Shown one piece after another: positions 1-12,100 of a stretch of DNA of 64,000 nt (its first letter is position 1; each line of letters starts with the position of its first letter). Position numbers and translations under genes: made by a program. The notes under the pieces are model-generated. The model saw only the letters and a program-made list of their open reading frames with translations, had not been told where the DNA came from and did no database searches. This stretch comes from Strongylocentrotus droebachiensis (lineage: Eukaryota > Echinodermata > Echinoidea > Camarodonta > Strongylocentrotidae). The stretch spans positions 1 through 64,000 of the forward strand of contig JAVYIG010006860.1 of assembly GCA_035222895.1 (NCBI GenBank), in the 5' to 3' direction.

Positions 1-81
1 CTGGATCATCTGGATGTTGGGCGCGTGACGTCATAATGAGACAATGTTGCACACGCGCAAAAGGCATAATTTCGGTCAATT

Positions 82-117
<36 letters not shown>

Positions 118-195
118 CACTGCTCAGTTTGCGTTTGTCTCTACTATCATTTCCTCTTCTTATCCTTTCCTGTCTTTATTTTTCGATTGTTTTCT
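1..195. repeat. 5' flank with (CT)n microsatellite
   Basis: Non-coding sequence with a pure CT run at about 86-113. No gene is seen. Confidence 0.6.
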
Positions 196-325
196 CCTAC
201 GGCTCATCATCAACACATTCGCAGAATCCTTCTTCCCTGAAGTTGTAAAACTCTGGAATGCTAGTATACCTCAACCAAACGTGGACATCCGAAATCCAAC
301 ACAGTCTTTAAATCTGCAAAGGTAA
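196..325 (+). pseudogene. Possible LINE reverse-transcriptase C-terminal fragment
   Basis: The frame reads NTFAESFFPEVVKLWNAS and stops at 325. An 'SFFPxxVxLWN' motif close to a C-terminus is typical of the end of ORF2 in many non-LTR retrotransposons. Nothing else of the element is recognisable and the upstream frame is CT-repeat-derived. This is therefore at best a short decayed fragment, and chance is not excluded. Confidence 0.3.
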
Positions 326-622
326 AAAAATAAACCAAATAGCATAACCCCTAAAATACATACTCTCGTCACGCCAAGTTATACTTCCAGTTATATAGTA
401 TAGCCATGTACGTTTATGCTATAGCGGACCTTTCGGAAGAGACGAACACAAGGTACAAGCATGGACCTACTAAGGTACAAGGCCATATCCAACGCCACCC
501 ACCCCTTGAATTTGATCCCCCACATAAGAAAATGCCGAAGGAACTGCGTGAAAAGTGTAAGGAGAAACACAAATTGTCATATGTATTTTAGATTTGAACC
601 GGTTTAAGTCACGATGCGGACC

Positions 623-1795
623 ATCCCAAGACGAAAATCCAATTGAAACCAATTGAACACGAATTGAAATTTCAATTGGTTTCAATTGGTTTCAATTGGT
701 TCCAATTGGTCTCAATAGGTTTTAACAGGTTTCAATGGGACTTTAATAGGACTTCAGATGGTTTCAATTGGTCCAGATTGGCCCCATTGGACAAATTGGC
801 CCCATTGGCCTAGGCCCCATTAGACTTTAATGGGTCCCCAATTGGTTTCAATTGGTCCAGATTGGCCCCATTGGACAAATTGGACCCATTGGCCCCATTG
901 GCCTAGGCCCCATTAGACTTTAATGGGTCCCCAATTGATTTCAATTGGACCAATTGGCCTTAATTTGGACTTCAATTGGTCCAATTGAAACCAATTGAAA
1001 TTCCATTAAAGTCTAATAGGGCCAATTGAAATCAATAGAAATCAATATGACCAATGCTAAATAGAAACCAATTGGACCAATAGAAACCATTAGGACCAAT
1101 AAGACCAATAAAAACAATAGGACCAATAGGACCAATAGAAACCAACAGAAACCAATAGAAACCAACAAATCTAGGCATCTCATGAATATTCATTATCACT
1201 TTACACGTGTCACAGAAAAATAAATTTATCATGATTTGTTAAGCAAATTATGATAATGCACATCAATTTTGTGATTTCTATTTTCCTTCGGCAATTATTA
1301 ACCAATAGATTATTTTGTCTGATCATGTTACAATTACATTCACGTTTTAGCAATAGTTATATTGATTATATGATTACTAACCAATAAACAACATACATAT
1401 TTAGTACATATATGTGTACGAGCCTGTGTCACTGTATATGTAATTCTTGAATTCACTTGTGATGAAGTTAATGCAAATGAGATTGGAATATACCTAATTG
1501 GTGGACAGTTGCCAATATCGATTATGAAGTATCAGTAATTTATCACTGGTTCTTCTAACTGGATCGATTTACCAAATGAATCCCCATTGAATGCCCCCAT
1601 TTAATCCCAATTCAATACCAATTGGCAATTTGGAGTACATGGAAAATGAAACAATGGGTACCCCATTGAAACCAATTGGCAAATAGTCCCCATTGGAACC
1701 AATTGGCAATTGGTCCCCATTAAAACCAATTGCCAGTTGGTTTCAAGACAATGGGGACATTCAATGGGGATTCAATTGGATTTTCGTCTTGGATG
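623..1795. mobile_element. 1.17-kb inverted-repeat element with CAATTGG-rich interior
   Basis: The left end contains CAAGACGAAAATCCAATTG at about 627 and the right end contains its exact reverse complement, ending at about 1791. The matching extends to about 22 bases. The interior from 640 to 1170 and again from 1575 to 1790 is built of degenerate tandem units around CAATTGG/CCAATTG and CCCCATTGG. The middle is unrelated AT-rich sequence. No transposase frame is present, so I read it as a non-autonomous DNA transposon. Confidence 0.7.
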
Positions 1796-2560
1796 CTTTT
1801 TGTTTGTATAATCAATGACCATTTAAAAAAAAATCTGTACATTTTGTCATCTTAATCCCTCTCTTACTCCATTCTCTCCCCCCCCCCGGCCTAAACTGTA
1901 TCACACTCCTACGATACCTGTGAGTGTTCATAAATTATTCTTGTTCTCAAAAATGAATTCCTTACTTTCTGGATCATCATGTGCTATATCTTTGTAGTGT
2001 AGTACAAAAGTATGGTTGAGGGCTATTCGGCCTTCACAAGCCCGCGGCAACCCGACCACCGCGGAAATAAAAAGGTATTGCCTGGTATTTCCACGGATCT
2101 AATTACTCTTTTGCTTTATCATGTTTTTAAATAGCAAATAATGGATTAGTTTAGGGGATTTTAAACAATGATTGATAGTTACAATAATGTGGATAAATTT
2201 AAATTACTTTTTTTTTCATTCAGCAAAGACAGTAGCAGACGACATTTTACCCATAGTGCATTGTCAAACCTAAATACCATTTCTATTTCCGGTTGCCAAA
2301 TACAAACAGCAACGACTTTTTGAGGCCAGAGGTAATTAAATATACAAATACATTGTTTTCTTTTGACATTTTAAGATACCTATGTATATTGAATTCTGAA
2401 TTTGAAATTGATCTTGTGTAAATTATTGTCATTTGCAGGTTGGCAGGAAATATTACACTGTAATTCCTGTTAAAAGTAGTGGCACTTTCATGACAATATT
2501 TCATGACTAGTCCCATACGTTGGTATCTGTGGCTGTTACCTGTTGGTTAATTTTGTTAGA
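1796..2560. other. Intergenic sequence
   Basis: AT-rich non-coding sequence with a poly-C run near 1880. No gene or clear repeat is seen. Confidence 0.5.
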
Positions 2561-2564
2561 TTTT

Positions 2565-4045
2565 GTCCACTCCAGCAAAGCATAGAGAGTCAATGCTAAT
2601 GCGTATTGACCTCTAGCACTGCATACATGCTGTGAGGCAGGGACCTAGAACGTCTATACACAAATATACACACTACACAATATCGCATAGACTGTACACA
2701 AGCATGTCGATGCAGCTGTGTAAGCAAAGTTTGACACTAGACTTACAATTTGAATTTTTAAATTATTCTTTTTAACATCAGTAAGTTGAAAATAATGTAT
2801 TTTACTGCTATTTAGGTGTCATCAATTGTCACTAAAGTACCGATTTTTAGTGAAATCAGTTGAGTTTTGTACAGTGGTGTTTGAAATGTTGAGAATCAAA
2901 AGCACAGCTTTTACTACACAGCCAGGATAGTGATGCTCCTATGTGTGGATTTTGTCAAATGTTCTGACGTCTAATAGCTGTTATTTTGATTGCTTTGAAC
3001 TTTTTTTTGCTTGCAAAAATATATATGTGACCCCTGCATAAAAGGACTTTGCGATTGCATTGTGCAGCAATGCAATTTCACATGTGAAAGTATCAAAATT
3101 CAGAAAAATAAGTCAAATTAGATCTACTATCTAGGTCTAAATTAATTTAAAAAAAAAGGTCCAATTCACTTTCAGTCATAACAGCAGGAGACTAGGAGTA
3201 TGCCACACATCAGTAGGGGCGCTGGTCCAAGAATAAGGATCGTCCGCACAAACGAAGATAATCTTCGTAAACGCGTACAGACGTGTTCGCAATCCCTGAC
3301 GATTTTGATTTCTGATCTGCGCGTTGGCGATGCGAAAAACGGGTTGCATGATGATTTTCTTGAATCATTTTATATTGACTTGGTACAGATCGAGACTTTC
3401 ACGTTATGATGAGCGATATATCCTCGGGAAGACTGACATCCTATAGAAGTAGGCGGTGAACTGGGGGTAATTTATTACGCGTAGTCTGTTTTTGTCATAA
3501 GCAGCGCGCAGATCGGGAACCTGAAACCGCAGAGCGCCGAAGGGAAAAAACGTCCGCGAAAATGTTGACGACCCTGATTTTTAAGGACGCATTTTTTCCG
3601 CATTTTCAAGGATATCCTCGTTTATGCAGACGATCCTCATTTTCGGACCATTCCCCCTACGGCACATGGCTGCATTAGTATACTTTTTGTGTATTAAAAA
3701 CTGTTCAGACAACCTCTGTTGATTCTCAACATTTCAAACACCACTGTTCAAAACTCAACTGAGTTCACTAAAAATAGGTATTTTAGTGACAATTGATGAC
3801 ACCTACCGGTAAAATAGCAGTAACATACAATCTTTTCAACTTATCGTTAGAATTTTTTTTTGAAAGTTCAAATCGTGACTCTACTTTCAAATTTGCTGAT
3901 CAGCCACTTAGTATTCATTGTGTGCATTAGTGTGCAATTGTGTGCAATGTGTGTATTGTGTGCAATTGCTGCCTCTCAGCACGTATACAGCACTAGAAGT
4001 CAACACGCATTAGCATTGACTCTATGCTTTGCTGGAATGGAGTTT
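2565..4045. mobile_element. Foldback element with about 330-bp inverted arms
   Basis: Bases 2571-2905 and 3716-4036 are diverged reverse complements. For example, TCCAGCAAAGCATAGAGAGT on the left matches the reverse complement of 4017-4036 with a small change, and the segment around TTTGAAATGTTGAGAATCAA (about 2880-2900) matches the reverse complement of about 3719-3745. The 0.8-kb centre holds only short open frames. A partial third copy of the inner arm occurs at 5030-5115. Confidence 0.7.
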
Positions 4046-4349
4046 ACTCCAGGGAGCTCCAGAGCTCGTACAGGAAAACGATTCAAACAGAGGTTGGGTC
4101 ACATTTTTTTGAAATGTGAAGAGGAAGTAGTTACAATTTTGATTTACAATGTTTTTTTTTACTCCTCTGGGCATCGTTCCAACCACTTGAAATTATAATT
4201 TGAAGAAGTCTTTGATGGGAAAAAGGGTAATTCTTCGTCCTAACCTGACGATTCATCATGTTGTATTGTCAATGCAACATTGTGATGAGAAAGTACACAT
4301 GATTATTCATATTATAGAGTACTGTTCAATAAAAATTGCTGTATATCCC

Positions 4350-5012
4350 CAAAACAAGAGAAACAGAGCAAAACAAATTTGAGTAAAATCGGATAACTAT
4401 AAAGGAAGTTATGAATTTTCGAAAAAGTATGGAACTTAGAAAATCACTCCACAAATTGCCGATTTGGTTATCAGTTTGTGACGTCACTGCCTCAATATTT
4501 ATCAATTGCTTTATATATTTTTATCCCATTAATTTCCCTTTTTATCCCCCTAAACTTGATTTTCCCATGCCTTTGCCCAGGTTATGTACAAGAACTTTGA
4601 AGAATTTATACTATTTTCTTAATGTTGTATATCGTAAGACATAAGACATTATCATTAATTATTATATAAATGGTTTTTATCAAAATTCACATTTTTCATG
4701 ATTTAACTGAAAAGAATTACTCTTTATTAGTGCATCCACACAAGGACTTATTACTATCAATTTAACTTGGATGCTGGTGTGAGGAAATTGTTTAAGGAGT
4801 AAATTGGAAATTAATATTTTCAATATAAGGAAACCATTAGTGGATAGTGAGGCAATGACGTCACAGACTCATGAGTGAGTTGCCAATTTGTCTTGTGATT
4901 CTTAAAGTTTTTCATCTCATTACAAATTTATAACATGCTTATTAGTTATCAGATTTTGCTCAAACTTTTTTTGATTGGTTTGTCTGATTTTTTTGCTTCT
5001 ATTAAAGGTAAG
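4350..5012. mobile_element. Foldback element with diverged arms and a central spacer
   Basis: Bases about 4375-4500 and about 4855-4985 are diverged inverted repeats. Both carry GTGACGTCA(C/T)TGCCTCA on the outward-reading arm, and both carry TTTGAGYAAAATCNGATAACT at the outer end. The spacer is AT-rich and non-coding. No transposase is present. Confidence 0.6.
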
Positions 5013-5029
5013 TTATTTCCCCCCTTTAA

Positions 5030-5115
5030 GAAACTGTCTATTGATTCTCAAAATTCTCAAAAAACCACTGACTGTACAAAACTCAGTCACCAGAACTCAC
5101 TCTAATCTGCACTTT
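5030..5115 (+). repeat. Partial copy of the 2565-4045 element arm
   Basis: ATTGATTCTCAAAATTCTC followed by CCACTG...CAAAACTCA resembles the right arm of the 2565-4045 element (3720-3775). It is a decayed fragment close to the first PPP2R3 exon. Confidence 0.45.
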
Positions 5116-5485
5116 TTTGATGGTTGAACCTCTAATAAATAAATGATATCTAAAAATAAATTGCAAGTTCGACTATAAAAGCAGTTTTCATTTCAATCAC
5201 ATGTACCCAGTGCATGTTATGAAAACAATGCATGTACTTCTGTACTTTTTTTTAATGATTTTAATCACTTCCAACATTCTTTGAATTGAGTTTTAAAAAT
5301 TTACTTCTTACATATCTTCAGGTAATCAAGGGATGGTGCCACAGGAATACACTGAAAGTCATCTTGCAAGGAACTTGCACATACATGTACATGTAGGAAG
5401 TGAGGTATCACTCTGGAAGTGATCTTAGACAGCTGTTTATTAAAAGTGGGAGCTATACGTCTGCATCTTTGTTTTCCTTGACCCA

Positions 5486-5845
5486 ATGGTGCTCCGGTTC
5501 CAAACATCCGTTGTCACCATGTCCTCGTTGCGCCCTGTGCTGAAGCTGAAGGTGGATGAACTCTTCCTGCGATGGTTGAGCGAGTCGGACACCCAGAAGG
5601 CCCTGCGGGAGGACCTGAAGATGGTGGTGAGGGGCGACGTCATCTTCTCCCCGCCCATGTCCACCGGGTTCCCCTTCAAGAACCACGGGGGCAGCCCCGC
5701 CTCGCCCCTCCTGAGGAGCTCCTCGCCGTCATCGACTCCGCCCTGTTCTCCGCCCCCGACCCTCTCCATCAGCCCCAGGAGCCCCAGGAAGAGAAGCAGT
5801 AGCTCAAGACTCTCAAGGTCACTTTCATCGTCATCTGCATCCCAG
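5486..5845 (+). CDS. PPP2R3: PPP2R3 first coding exon A (PR70/PR130-type N-terminus)
   Basis: Encodes 120 residues ending in phase 0 at a GTGAGT donor. The start is either the Met at 5486 or the Met at 5519. The second has the better context (CACCATGT), and it places '[19 protein letters not shown]' at the N-terminus as in vertebrate PR70, so I prefer it. An in-frame stop lies at 5441-5443. A polypyrimidine tract with AG at 5320-5321 suggests the exon may begin at 5322 with 5' UTR, fed by an untranslated exon outside the window. Residues about 65-120 are a Ser/Pro/Arg-rich disordered tail. The exon is GC-rich compared with its surroundings. Confidence 0.93.
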
Positions 5846-8800
5846 GTGAGTCCAGTCAAACATATGTTTTAAAGCACCACTGCACTTCTTATACATGTAT
5901 GCAGCTTCTTGCGCCCTCTATAGCAAACAATGCCTAATCGGTGCCTGTTGATCCCCTTTTTCTTATGTTAATTGAGAGCTGATTTGATGAGATAACCACC
6001 TGTCAGTGACCTTGCAGGGAGGTCTAATCCCCCTGGCCAAACTAGTACAGACAGGCTTTAATTGAGTGATTATAATTTGAATGTCATTGGTAGTGAGAGA
6101 ACGAGATGATTGTTGATTTTCGTAACAACTTCATATTTTATTGCAAAATATTTTTGCAGTGACAAAGTGGTACATGTATGTGTGTGATATGCTTGCATCA
6201 AACATTTGTGTTCAGATATTCCATGCATTACAAGTACAACCCATTTGCAGAAATTGTTATTTGAACATAAATGTTTTCACAAGGTATCCAGATTAGTTGT
6301 TTTAGGGTTTGTCCATGTACTGTACATGTACATGTACACTGTACTTGTATGTCAATTTGACCTGTATGTGTGGTACCTCACTGAAACCATAAGGCAAACC
6401 TTGTGTGTGTACATTGTACATGTACATGTACATGTCAATGGTTGTGCCCATAGTTTAGTTACAGCGCCATCATTGTTCAATGCCTGTCCATTGACCCTCC
6501 CCTCATGCTGTGAGTTGGTGACCAAGGGCGATGGCATTTTGATTGGTTGTGGGTTACACTGTGTATCGATATCAAGTGTCAAAATGACATACATGTACAT
6601 GTAGTTTCAACATAACTTTTCTACATGTACATGGTAGACAATGTATACACTGTTCATTTTGTAGAAATCTTTAGGAAGACATGTGACTCAAGGAAGGCGA
6701 ATTAGTTTATTTTTTGTATAATGAGACATGAGTATTTTCTTAAAGTACATTAACCCTGCTTCAATTTCCTTCATATTACATACTGTACATGGATTCACTT
6801 GAGAAGAGAGTGAATTAAGCTTAGGAAATAACCAGATTTGTTGGTTTTTTAGATGCAGAAGGGAATTGTGTTTTCACTGAATAAATTATTATTGCTGAGT
6901 TTTCAATATCAATTACCGGTAAGACAAAAAATCTAGCTCTGGCTGTTCTATATGTACAGCAGTTTTTTTTAATGACATTTTTTATTCGTATTTGAAAGTT
7001 CCACTCAAGATTAACTCTGGTTTTTCTTCTTCAATTATTTTATAGCCTGTTTAATTAGAAACGTGTTATATTTTGTAGATACATGTACTGTACATGTACG
7101 TATAGCATAAATAATAAATATTATTAAATGAGTTCATGTTCTTTGGGTACAAGCAGACAGAGCTTGCAGTCAATTAAATTGAATTAGATTTCATTGACTT
7201 CATGATGATGCCCTATACCCATGTTCTGTAAGCCTGCATTGTAGATCATTAAGAAATGAAATGATATATCTGTGTGATACATCTCAGTGTCAATGAACCG
7301 GGTCAAACAAATGTCAAACGAAAGGTCACCCCTCTCTCTTCAATCATCACCAATTATTCACCACAGGCCTATAGAGTCACGCTAGGGTGTTGTTACAGGT
7401 ATAATTGTACAAGAGAGACACTGACACTTATACAGTAGGAAAATGGTCATGGGATTTGATTTCTGATCATGTTGTTTAATATACATGTACATGTACATTA
7501 CTATGTGATGGTTAATTTAACAACTGTGGTAAACCCCAAACAAAGGCTCAACCCGGACACGATACTTTGTTGAAGTATAATGCCAGTACATGGGGACATA
7601 CACTGTAGATCTCTATTTAAAATAATAGGAAAGTTGTTGCGTGACGTCACGATCCATGCACTGACCAAATTGCTAATATGAGATTTACATGGATTTAATA
7701 ATTTTACATTTCATGATTTCAAACATTCATACCTTTAAGTCAACTCCTTTGATATTGGCCTGATTTATTTCAAACTTCATCATTCTCTTTCTGTTATTTA
7801 TCTGCTTCCATAACCATGAAGATGTTACAACTTACAAGGGTGGATTGCCCTTTAAATTTTCTTTGAAATTTATATAACAGTTTCTCAACATCTACAAAAT
7901 GTAGTACACTTGTAGAATGGCGACTGGCTGGAATGCTCCCCAGGGAGTGGAAAATGTGCATACATTGTGTGCAGGTACATGTAAGCCTGAATCCGATGAC
8001 CGGGGTAATAATATATCTGTACAGCGCTTAGGCACATCGTTGGATCGATGTATTGAGCGCTATATAAACACAGAATATTATTATTATTATTATTATTACA
8101 CTGTAGTACATGTACATCTTGTGCCCATTATTTCAGAGTCTGGATTGCATATTGTTCATGTGCAGGACGTTGGTTAGATTGTATGTAGACCAATGTACAT
8201 GTAACAGGGTCATATTAATGTCAAATGAAAGGTCATCATCTGTCACCATAGACCTACATGTACTTCAAATTTCCATGCTGCCACTCACTCTTCACACTGT
8301 TCTAACTCACCTCCAGTCCTCCACATATTCCTGTGTTTAAATACAACCATTAACCTAAAACGGGGGGTTTATTTATCAAAAGAGGAAGTTCAGAAGTCCA
8401 CCTTAAACATTACTTGCCAGGAAAAATATTAGAAGCAAGTCATGGAAAGTTTAAGGAAAACCTATTAAAGGACAAGAAAGTTATTCATGTTTAAATTTTG
8501 TAATAGAACAAATGCAAATTAAGTTTTCTCACAGTAATTTCATTTATTTGATTAATTTCTTTTTCATTTTTCTGAAGAGCTCTCTCAAAGCTAAAGTGTA
8601 CCAGTCACCTAAAAATGTGTACAGGTTAAATGCATAAAATCATCCTAAACAAACTTTACTCAGGATTTGGGGGGGGGGCTTACAGAACAGAAGTCAGTAA
8701 GAAGCAAATGAAGAGTCTCATCCACCATTTGCTTCTGTGTAGAGAGTGTGTCCAAACTTGTAACAATATCTCATTTAATAGATAGAAGTATTAATATTAT

Positions 8801-9082
8801 TTTTTATACATGTACTCGTACTTTAAATGGGTTTTTACACACATGTTTCAATCAGATATGAATATTTATGTCTGGAGGCCTGACCTTTAATGTTGACCAT
8901 TAACTTCTACTGCGACATGGTACCCCTAACATACAGAGCAGATTAGCAAAATATGTTTTCCAATTCTCTGCTTTTGTAAAAATTAAAATAAAAAAAACTG
9001 ACACTAGCCAGACAATGTCAATACTACATTGTACACATGTCTGAGTATGCCTATTAATTTTTTTTTAAAAGCCCCTCACCAG

Positions 9083-9133
<51 letters not shown>

Positions 9134-12100
9134 TTAAATAAACAAAAACTGGGGATGAGTCATACGAAAAATACACCCAGATATTTGAAAATATGGGACA
9201 TTCTTAGTCGGACTGCTGCTAATTTGCTGAAAGAAATCAGATGAACCCAAACAAAATGGACGTTGTATTTCACACCACATTGACATTAGACAATGTCAAC
9301 CACATTTTTTAACAGAAGATATCCATTAAGCAGCTGAGATATATAGAAAAGCTATCTTTTTTCACTTTTTGAAATCTATTTTTACCCTTCAAAACGTATA
9401 ATGTCTGTTGTGTTTGGGATGGCATTCTTTTAATATGACATTGACAATTGACAATGATGAATTTGGAATATGGGGCTTTGTCTTGCTTTAGCTCTGTTTT
9501 TTAGGATACTGAACTAGTGTTTTGTGGGAAAGTTCCCCCTACCGGTATATACAATTCTTCTATTTTATTATGAGGGGTGGGGAGGGGGGGGGGGGGGGGG
9601 GGGCAGGGGGTAATGGTTCAATTTATTGGTCTGAATCTGATTCTCCCATTGTAAAATTTTGTAACTTCAAATCTAGACAATGAATGCCTATCTTGGTGTC
9701 AATTTTAATTGTCATAATTCCTCAAAAGTTCATTCACCCTGTGCTTCAAGTTTAATAGGACAAAAGAGTTAAAAACTCCACTGATGTTATGTCTTGCACT
9801 GAAAGTCAGTGTCCTCTGTTGTAATGAGTTTATGAGGCGGGGGGGGGGGGGGGGGGGGGGTGGGGGGTAATGGTTCAATTTATTGGTCTGAATCAGATTC
9901 TCCCATTGTAAAATTTTGTATCTTCAAATCTAGACAATGAATGCCTATCTTGGTGTAAATTTCAATTGTCATAATTCCTCAAAAGTTCATTCACCTGTGT
10001 TTTAATCGGACAAAAGAGTTCAAAACCTGACTGATGTTATGTCTTGCACTAAAAGTCAGTGTCCTCTGTTGTAATGAGTTCATAAAGCACTCACTCAAAC
10101 TTTTTACTGTGCTCCTACGATTTTAACAGCTTGAAGTCTATCGAATGACCTGTTTTTACTTTCACCAGTTTCAGTCTCGTTCACACGTAATATGTTGAAC
10201 CATCTGAGAAGATGGGTCAGCAAAATGAAAAAATGTAAATGAATCGCAAATGGACATTTAAAAAAAAGGCTGATGTGCACAACATTTATACTTTAAAAAT
10301 TTCGGGGGCTACTTTTCAAGCTTGCTTGCATGAAAATAACACTCTTTATTTTGTTTTGCATTGAACTCTATGCAATTTTGGGGGGCTCTTTTATGACTTT
10401 CAGGGGCTCTTTCTGGCATTTCTGGGGCTAATTCGCCCCAAGCCCCTGTGTATTCCCCCCCCCCTGATGCATAAATACATTTATTTTTATATGTTTATTA
10501 CTTACCGTACATGTAATTATAAGGTACAGAAATGTTTGTTTTGATGGCTTTTTTAGTCAGTTGTTTATGTGTGAACATGACCAATGCCTTAGATAGTGTG
10601 TAAGCAGGTCATGAGCGATCCAAACTCATTCCATTTAGGTTTGCCCCAAATTACCTCAAAAGAGCAGTCAATAATCATCAAAATTGGGTCAGGCCATGAT
10701 TACCTGATTTTTGTCTCGCCTGCGTAGCAAAAAGCGAGACATAGGCGCCGCTTTTCCGGTGACGGCGGCGGCGACGGCGGCGGCGGCGACGGCGACGGCG
10801 ACGGCGTCAACATCAAAAACTTAACCTAAGGTTAAGTTTTTGAATTTTTGATATAATTTTTAAAGTATAGGTTCTTAGTCAATGAAACTTGGATTATAGG
10901 GTAATCAAGTATCCCCAATCATGTGAGTAGAATTTCAGATCACAAAGTCAAGGTCAAAGGTCATTTCAGGTCAACAGACTTGGACTATGTTGTAGCATCA
11001 TCATCGAAAACTTAACCTAAGGTTAAGTTTTTGAATTTTTGATATAATTTTTAAAGTATAAGTTCTGAGTCAATGAAACTTGGACTATAGGGTAATCAAG
11101 TATCCCCAATCATGTGAGTAGAATTTCAGATCACAAAGTCAAGGTCAAAGGTCATTTCAGGTCAACAGACTTGGACTATGTTGTGGCATCATCATCAAGA
11201 TTTTCAAAATGCTTCGTTATTTTTCAACCGATTTTGATTCTGATTGTTTCATATGATAGGGCTAGGAAGGGGATTTAAAACTTGTACACAGAATCGTGAA
11301 ATTCATTATCTACATATTTATGTAAATTTATTTGAAATCACAAAAAATGCTTCTTCTCCTTCATTTCTCGACCAATTTTGATTTGGTTTGCTTTATCTGA
11401 TAGAGCTAACTTTGGTACACTAAATTTCTACACCGAATTTTGAAATTGTTCTCCATTAATTAATAATAGTAATTTATGCAAATTTTTTCCAAAAATAACA
11501 AAAATTGCTTCTTCTCCCTCATTTCTTGACCGATTTTGATTTGGTTTGCCTTATCTGGTAGAGCTAAATTTGGAACACTAAACTTCTACACAGAATTTTG
11601 AGATTTTACTCCCATTGATTAATTATGATAATAATGCAAATTTATTCCAAAAATAATTTAAAAATCACAAAAAATGCTTCTTCTCCTTCATATTTCGACC
11701 GATTTTGATTTGGTTTGCTTTATATCGTAGAGCTAACTTTGGTACACTAAAGGTCTACACAGAATTTTGAAATTGTTCTCCATTAATTAATTATGGTAAT
11801 TTATGCAAATTTATTCCAAAAATAACAAAAATTGCTTCTTCTCCCTCATTTCTTGACCGATTTTGATTTGGTTTGCCTTATCTGGTAGAGCTAAATTTGG
11901 AACACTAAACTTCTACACAGAATTTTGAGATTTTGCTCCATTGATTATTTATGGTACTTTATGCAAATGAAATGAAATTATGTCCCTTCCAGGGCATCAC
12001 ATTTTTATTTTTTGACCAGTTCAAAAGTGTACCACGATATTTGTTGTTGCGAGATGCGGATGAGCACTACAATGTACGTCATTGACGTTCTGGTTTATCA

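Noticed and set aside
3860..4198. Plus-strand 112-codon frame
   Set aside because: It overlaps the right arm of the foldback element. No conserved motif and no splice support.
5440..5859. Minus-strand frame of about 139 codons over exon A
   Set aside because: Shadow of the GC-rich exon A, whose plus-strand frame matches the PP2A B'' family and has a proper donor.
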